Of a stretch of 64,000 nucleotides of DNA, positions 60,343 through 64,000 are shown piece after piece. Every line of letters starts with the position of its first letter. Position 1 is the stretch's first letter. The notes beneath the pieces were generated by a model. It did not search any database. It had not been told where the DNA came from and worked only from the letters and a program-made list of their open reading frames with translations. Both the position numbers and the translations under genes were made by a program. Source of the stretch: Strongylocentrotus purpuratus (lineage: Eukaryota; Echinodermata; Echinoidea; Camarodonta; Strongylocentrotidae); the NCBI RefSeq assembly GCF_000002235.5, contig NW_022145606.1:46549274-46613273 (forward strand), read 5' to 3'.

Positions 60343-60949
60343 TCTTAAATAATCCAGAGTCCATGAGAAAACCCATGTCGTTTACATGATACTAAGAAGA
60401 AGAAGAAGAAAAACACTTGACATCAGTTCCATAACACAATGTGTTTAATCTAAGGCAACGTTACTTGTAGAATCGTCAAATGTCGGGTGATGATATTCTC
60501 GTCATCTTAACACAGATGGTGCTGAGCATCAAAATCCTCTTTCTCTACATGTCATCTTCATCTCTCCTCTCTCTGGTATCTCTTTGTTAGGAGACATACA
60601 GTACTATGCGCTCAGAAACATGGTATCAAAGGGCGATCCAACCTTCGTAGTAAGGTCAGAATCAGATTGGTGAAGTTTGAAATAAAACGGACTAATGTTT
60701 GACAGTTGTTAATGTTTGACATATGAGATCACTAAAACTATTCGAATCTCAAATTGGCTATTTGGTCAGTGGATTGTGACGTATTCATGAAAAACTCTCC
60801 CGTTTGTCGTTGACACAAAATCATTAATTTCAGGGGGGGGGGGTTCTCCAATCTTGAGAGTCTCTTCTCTCTTTGGGCACGACACAAAATATATTTCACG
60901 GATAGCATAATCCTCTAGAAAGAAAGACCCACTTGAGTCCTAAATTTAA
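60343..60949. repeat. TRIM-unit block C, distal part
   Basis: 60,565-60,910 matches block A 37,150-37,520 (TCTTTGTTAGGA, TCAGTGGATTGTGACATATT-like phrases). G run at 60,834-60,843. Confidence 0.65.
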
Positions 60950-61150
60950 CATGTACAAAAACTATTATCATTATCATTATAACTAATAGAAGTACTTTTA
61001 TAATTATTTTTATTATTGTTATTATTATCATAATCATCTGCATTATCGTAATAACTAATACAAGAATTATTACTATTATTATTATTATTACTGTTATTAG
61101 TATCATTATTGTCATTATTTTTAATCATGCATGATCATCGTCCTCATTAT
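60950..61150. repeat. ATT/TTA trinucleotide-rich microsatellite
   Basis: Imperfect (TTA)n / (ATT)n with CAT interruptions. The Ile-rich and Asn-rich minus-strand frames are artefacts. Confidence 0.9.
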
Positions 61151-62160
61151 TTATAGGTAATAGAATTATTACTATATACGTCCTATCATATGCAATCATT
61201 GAGGTTATAACTCAGAGAGCTTTGTTGGTGAGAAGAGTCTTGTATCAATTCCAAGTCCATGGCATGTTGCCGAAGAGGGCGACTTATAATTATAAGGATG
61301 ACTTTTAACATGGACGATGCTTTCAAATCACACTCAACTTCCGAATAAACTATTAAACATGATGAATATACTAGTAAAGGGGAAATAACCGAGTCCCTGT
61401 GAAATGTTGGCTTGAAAAGTTAATATTCCTTCGTCGGCGACGAAGAAAAAGCAAGCAAATTGAACTTAAAAGCCCTCAGTACTTTATGAAACTCGGAATC
61501 GGGGTCTGTCGTTTGATGCAATGAATGCTGTAGCCTATCCGATATGCGTCGGGCTTTATGGCAAATATACAGGCACGTAGCCAGAGTTTGATGTTTGGGG
61601 GGGGGGCACATACATGTAATCGATCAAGGTATTAACTTTAATGCATATCAGAATAACAAGATATAATACATGTAGTTTAAATTCAGGTATAATACACTGA
61701 TTTCCTTTCCAATTCAAAATATAACTAGGAATTCTTGAAAACTTAAATGGATATTGTACATTCATACATGTTATACATATGCGACAATTAATAGCTTAAA
61801 TAGTTTATTTATATACCAAAATTATAAGTCCATAACAGCATAAAGTACATAAAGCCAATCAAAATAACATTAAATAATTAATCCTTAAATAGGTAAATTG
61901 AATTTAAATTGAACATGCAATTCACAACATAGGTGTGTTCTGTTCACGTCGTTGGGCTATAGACTGAAATAAAATCCTTCTCCCCCTCCCCCTTTATACA
62001 GCGATTGGTCCTTGTTAGTTGCTACCGGTATAGTGTAGCGATGTAAAAATATGATCTATAGTTCCGAACTTAATCATCGGTTTCATTGTCATATTTACTC
62101 TGTTTACCTTGCAAAAGACACAGTACAGGTATTTATATCTGTTTTTGTATCGATATCCAT
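61151..62160. repeat. TRIM-unit block C, middle part
   Basis: 61,620-62,160 matches block B around 48,280-48,580 and 50,130-50,400 (GAATTCTTGAAAACTT, CATATGCGACAAT, GTTGGGCTATAG). Block B carries the TA element within this region; block C does not. Confidence 0.6.
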
Positions 62161-62162
62161 GC

Positions 62163-62520
62163 TGGAAAGAACACACTCATTCACACTAGTTCACAATGCG
62201 AATCATACTGTGAATCACACTGTGCTCCACAATGTTAAATTGGGCGCGTTTTCACATTGTGGTTCACAGTGTGGATAACCGGAAAAGGAAAGAACACACT
62301 CATTCACAGTGTGAATCACACTGTGTTTCACAATGTTAAATTGGGCGCGTTTTCACATTGTGGTTTACAGTGTGGATAACCGGAAAAGGAAAGAACACAC
62401 TCATTCACACTCATTCACAGTGTGCTCCACAATGTTAAATTGGGCGCGTTTTCACATTGTGGTTTACAGTGTGGATAACCGGAAAAGGAAAGAAAACACT
62501 CATTCACACTCATTCACAGG
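62163..62520. repeat. Tandem ~120-bp units with TTCACANTGTGAA palindromes
   Basis: Three and a half units share GGAAAGAACACACTCATTCA, CACAATGTTAAATTGGGCGC and GTTTTCACATTGTGG. The words TTCACAGTGTGAA and CACACTGTG are self-complementary. Possibly another palindromic-word element, but I could not define inverted ends. Confidence 0.75.
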
Positions 62521-64000
62521 GATACATATCATTAAGTCGCTTGTATTAGGATTATAATGTGAACCATGAACAAATAAAATGGCACTCTTGAATCTTTTAC
62601 CTTTTCTCAAAAGGCCCGTCATCTTTTTCTCTCTCTTCACTCTGTCGATTTCCCCAGCTTGTTCCTTTGAATTTCTCATTTTCTGTCTTTATAATTGGAA
62701 ATAGTTGTTTAAATTTATTATAGATTTGAGGTGCGTTCATAGGTGAAACAATTTTTCTTAATTTATAATCTTCGTTTTGTTCCTTGTCCATTTTTGTGAA
62801 TGTATTTATTTTTTTAAATATAATTTGAAACAATGCAAATACGTAAATCTTAAAAGTATCAGTCTTTGGACTGAGTCGAAGGAAATTGTAATAAACCTAG
62901 CCGAATGAATAAGTGAAATATAAATGCATAATTAGCAAAGAGCGATAGAAAGAGTTACGGGAATTAGGGATTGTACAGCGTAAGACACCTTAATAATAAA
63001 TGTTATACGCACAGATCCAGTAAACAACTATGGGTATATACAAATAAATGAGGTTCTAAATTATAAAAGTATCCTTAACAAAACAAACAAAGAAACACAA
63101 ATACCATGATAACCAATATATGAAATAAGTAAACGACCTTGGAAAAATTGCATATCTATAATTCTCCTTGCATATTTCAAAACAAACGCTTTTGGATACA
63201 TTGTAATATTTTAATTTGCTTACGTTGCCACTATAGCATGAACACTAAGATACTTTTTTTTAGTATTACAAATATCATTGAAAGGGGGTATCTGCTCATC
63301 CCCCGTAATAGCGGGAATGCATGATTGTGTATCATATTTGAAATGTATTTTTCAGTCGATCAGAAGGTGTGCTACCCCCTCCCCTCGTCTTTGATTTTGA
63401 TTATCTACCTACATCATTATATCTATAAAATAAACGTCATTTGCAATAATGAGCGCAACGCCTTGATACTTCATAAGCGTAAACTTAACGTGGTCTACTG
63501 TCGAGAGAATAGTGAAATTGGTCAACATTATGATAGCACTATAATAGAGCGGAGTCTGGACCAACTCTTGAATTTAAATCACATTATGATAGCATTATAA
63601 TAAAGCGGAGTCTAGACCGAAAATTTGATTTAAATCACATTAAATGCTAGCATCATAATAGAGCGGAGTCTAGACCGACTATTTGACTTAAATCACATTA
63701 TGATAGCATTCTAATAGAGCGGAGTCTAGACCGACTATTTGATTTAAATCACGATCGGCACAGGCTTGCAAGGCAGGGGCGCTGAAAGGACTGCATCCGG
63801 GAGTTTTAAACTTCCGACATTCGATGAACAGGTTCCCCATATATCCTAATCGTTGGGCAACGAGGTACCCAAATATCCTCCTATTCAGACAAGTAACGAG
63901 GTGCCTGAATACATATTTTTATCTGGTGTATGTTGGTGACGATCATGAGCTGTGACAACGGAGACCAGGCAAGAGTAGATGATATTTATATGGTGCATTT
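62521..64000. repeat. TRIM-unit block C, 3' flank of a presumed TRIM copy beyond the edge
   Basis: 62,655-62,712 matches 37,880-37,945. 62,951-64,000 runs collinear with 39,009-39,930 and 50,428-51,310, ending GAGACCAGGCAAGAGTAGAT, which in blocks A and B lies about 100-120 bp before the TRIM stop codon. The next TRIM coding region (minus strand) should therefore begin just past 64,000. Confidence 0.75.
63522..63755. repeat. Local tandem amplification, ~60-bp unit x4
   Basis: ATCACATTATGATAGCATTA followed by TAATAGAGCGGAGTCTAGAC and CGACTATTTGATTTAA recurs four times. Blocks A (39,603-39,660) and B (51,010-51,065) have a single copy each. Confidence 0.85.

Noticed and set aside
60915..61128. 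Ile-rich and Asn-rich minus-strand frames
   Set aside because: Trinucleotide (TTA/ATT) microsatellite read in two frames.

Overview
This is a gene-poor, repeat-rich stretch of an animal nuclear genome, probably a marine invertebrate deuterostome. An echinoderm is my best guess. The basis is the intron-bearing, AT-rich sequence, very frequent poly-C/poly-G tracts, a TRIM gene family with NHL-like C-termini, tRNA-derived SINEs, a jockey/L2-like LINE fragment and many TIR-bearing DNA elements. The species call is inference; no rRNA, mitochondrial or diagnostic marker is present.

Only one clearly intact protein gene is seen: a RING/B-box/coiled-coil/NHL-like TRIM gene on the minus strand (51,386-53,107). 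A second copy (40,010-40,893) keeps only the C-terminal propeller region. Sequence at 62,950-64,000 matches the 3' flank of both, so a third copy should lie just past the right edge. Blocks at about 37.1-40.9, 47.6-53.1 and 60.6-64.0 kb are diverged repeats of one ancestral TRIM unit.

A THAP zinc-finger coding region (42,860-43,660, minus, one in-frame stop) sits inside a 4.2-kb element at 40,987-45,195. That element has inverted ends, a TA target duplication, GGGTGCA/TGCACCC word arrays next to its ends, and a paralogous empty site 1.1 kb away. Related architecture recurs at 48,629-50,099 (TA duplication, TTTAAACAAC words, a candidate captured first exon) and 34,449-36,290 (TCTATAGAATTC words); a TTCACA/TGTGAA word array lies at 62.2-62.5 kb. 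This group of elements, each built from one short palindromic word, is the most interesting system here.

Layout: 0-5.9 kb holds edge exons, a SINE, a tandem repeat and poly-C runs. 5.9-12.8 kb is a 6.8-kb segment bounded by 104-bp inverted repeats and a perfect 9-bp direct repeat; it encloses candidate exons of a minus-strand gene whose first exon lies just outside. 13-22 kb holds a TTAA element, a hAT-like element and a LINE fragment. 22.9-25.5 kb is a threefold tandem array of a unit that carries a foldback element. 26.2-33.4 kb is a 7.2-kb element with arms of about 970-990 bp and a perfect 8-bp direct repeat, filled with nested repeats and satellites. 34.4-64 kb is the TRIM neighbourhood with its insertions, including a 0.57-kb TTAA MITE (55.3 kb, also with a paralogous empty site) and an 0.8-kb foldback element (57.3-58.1 kb).
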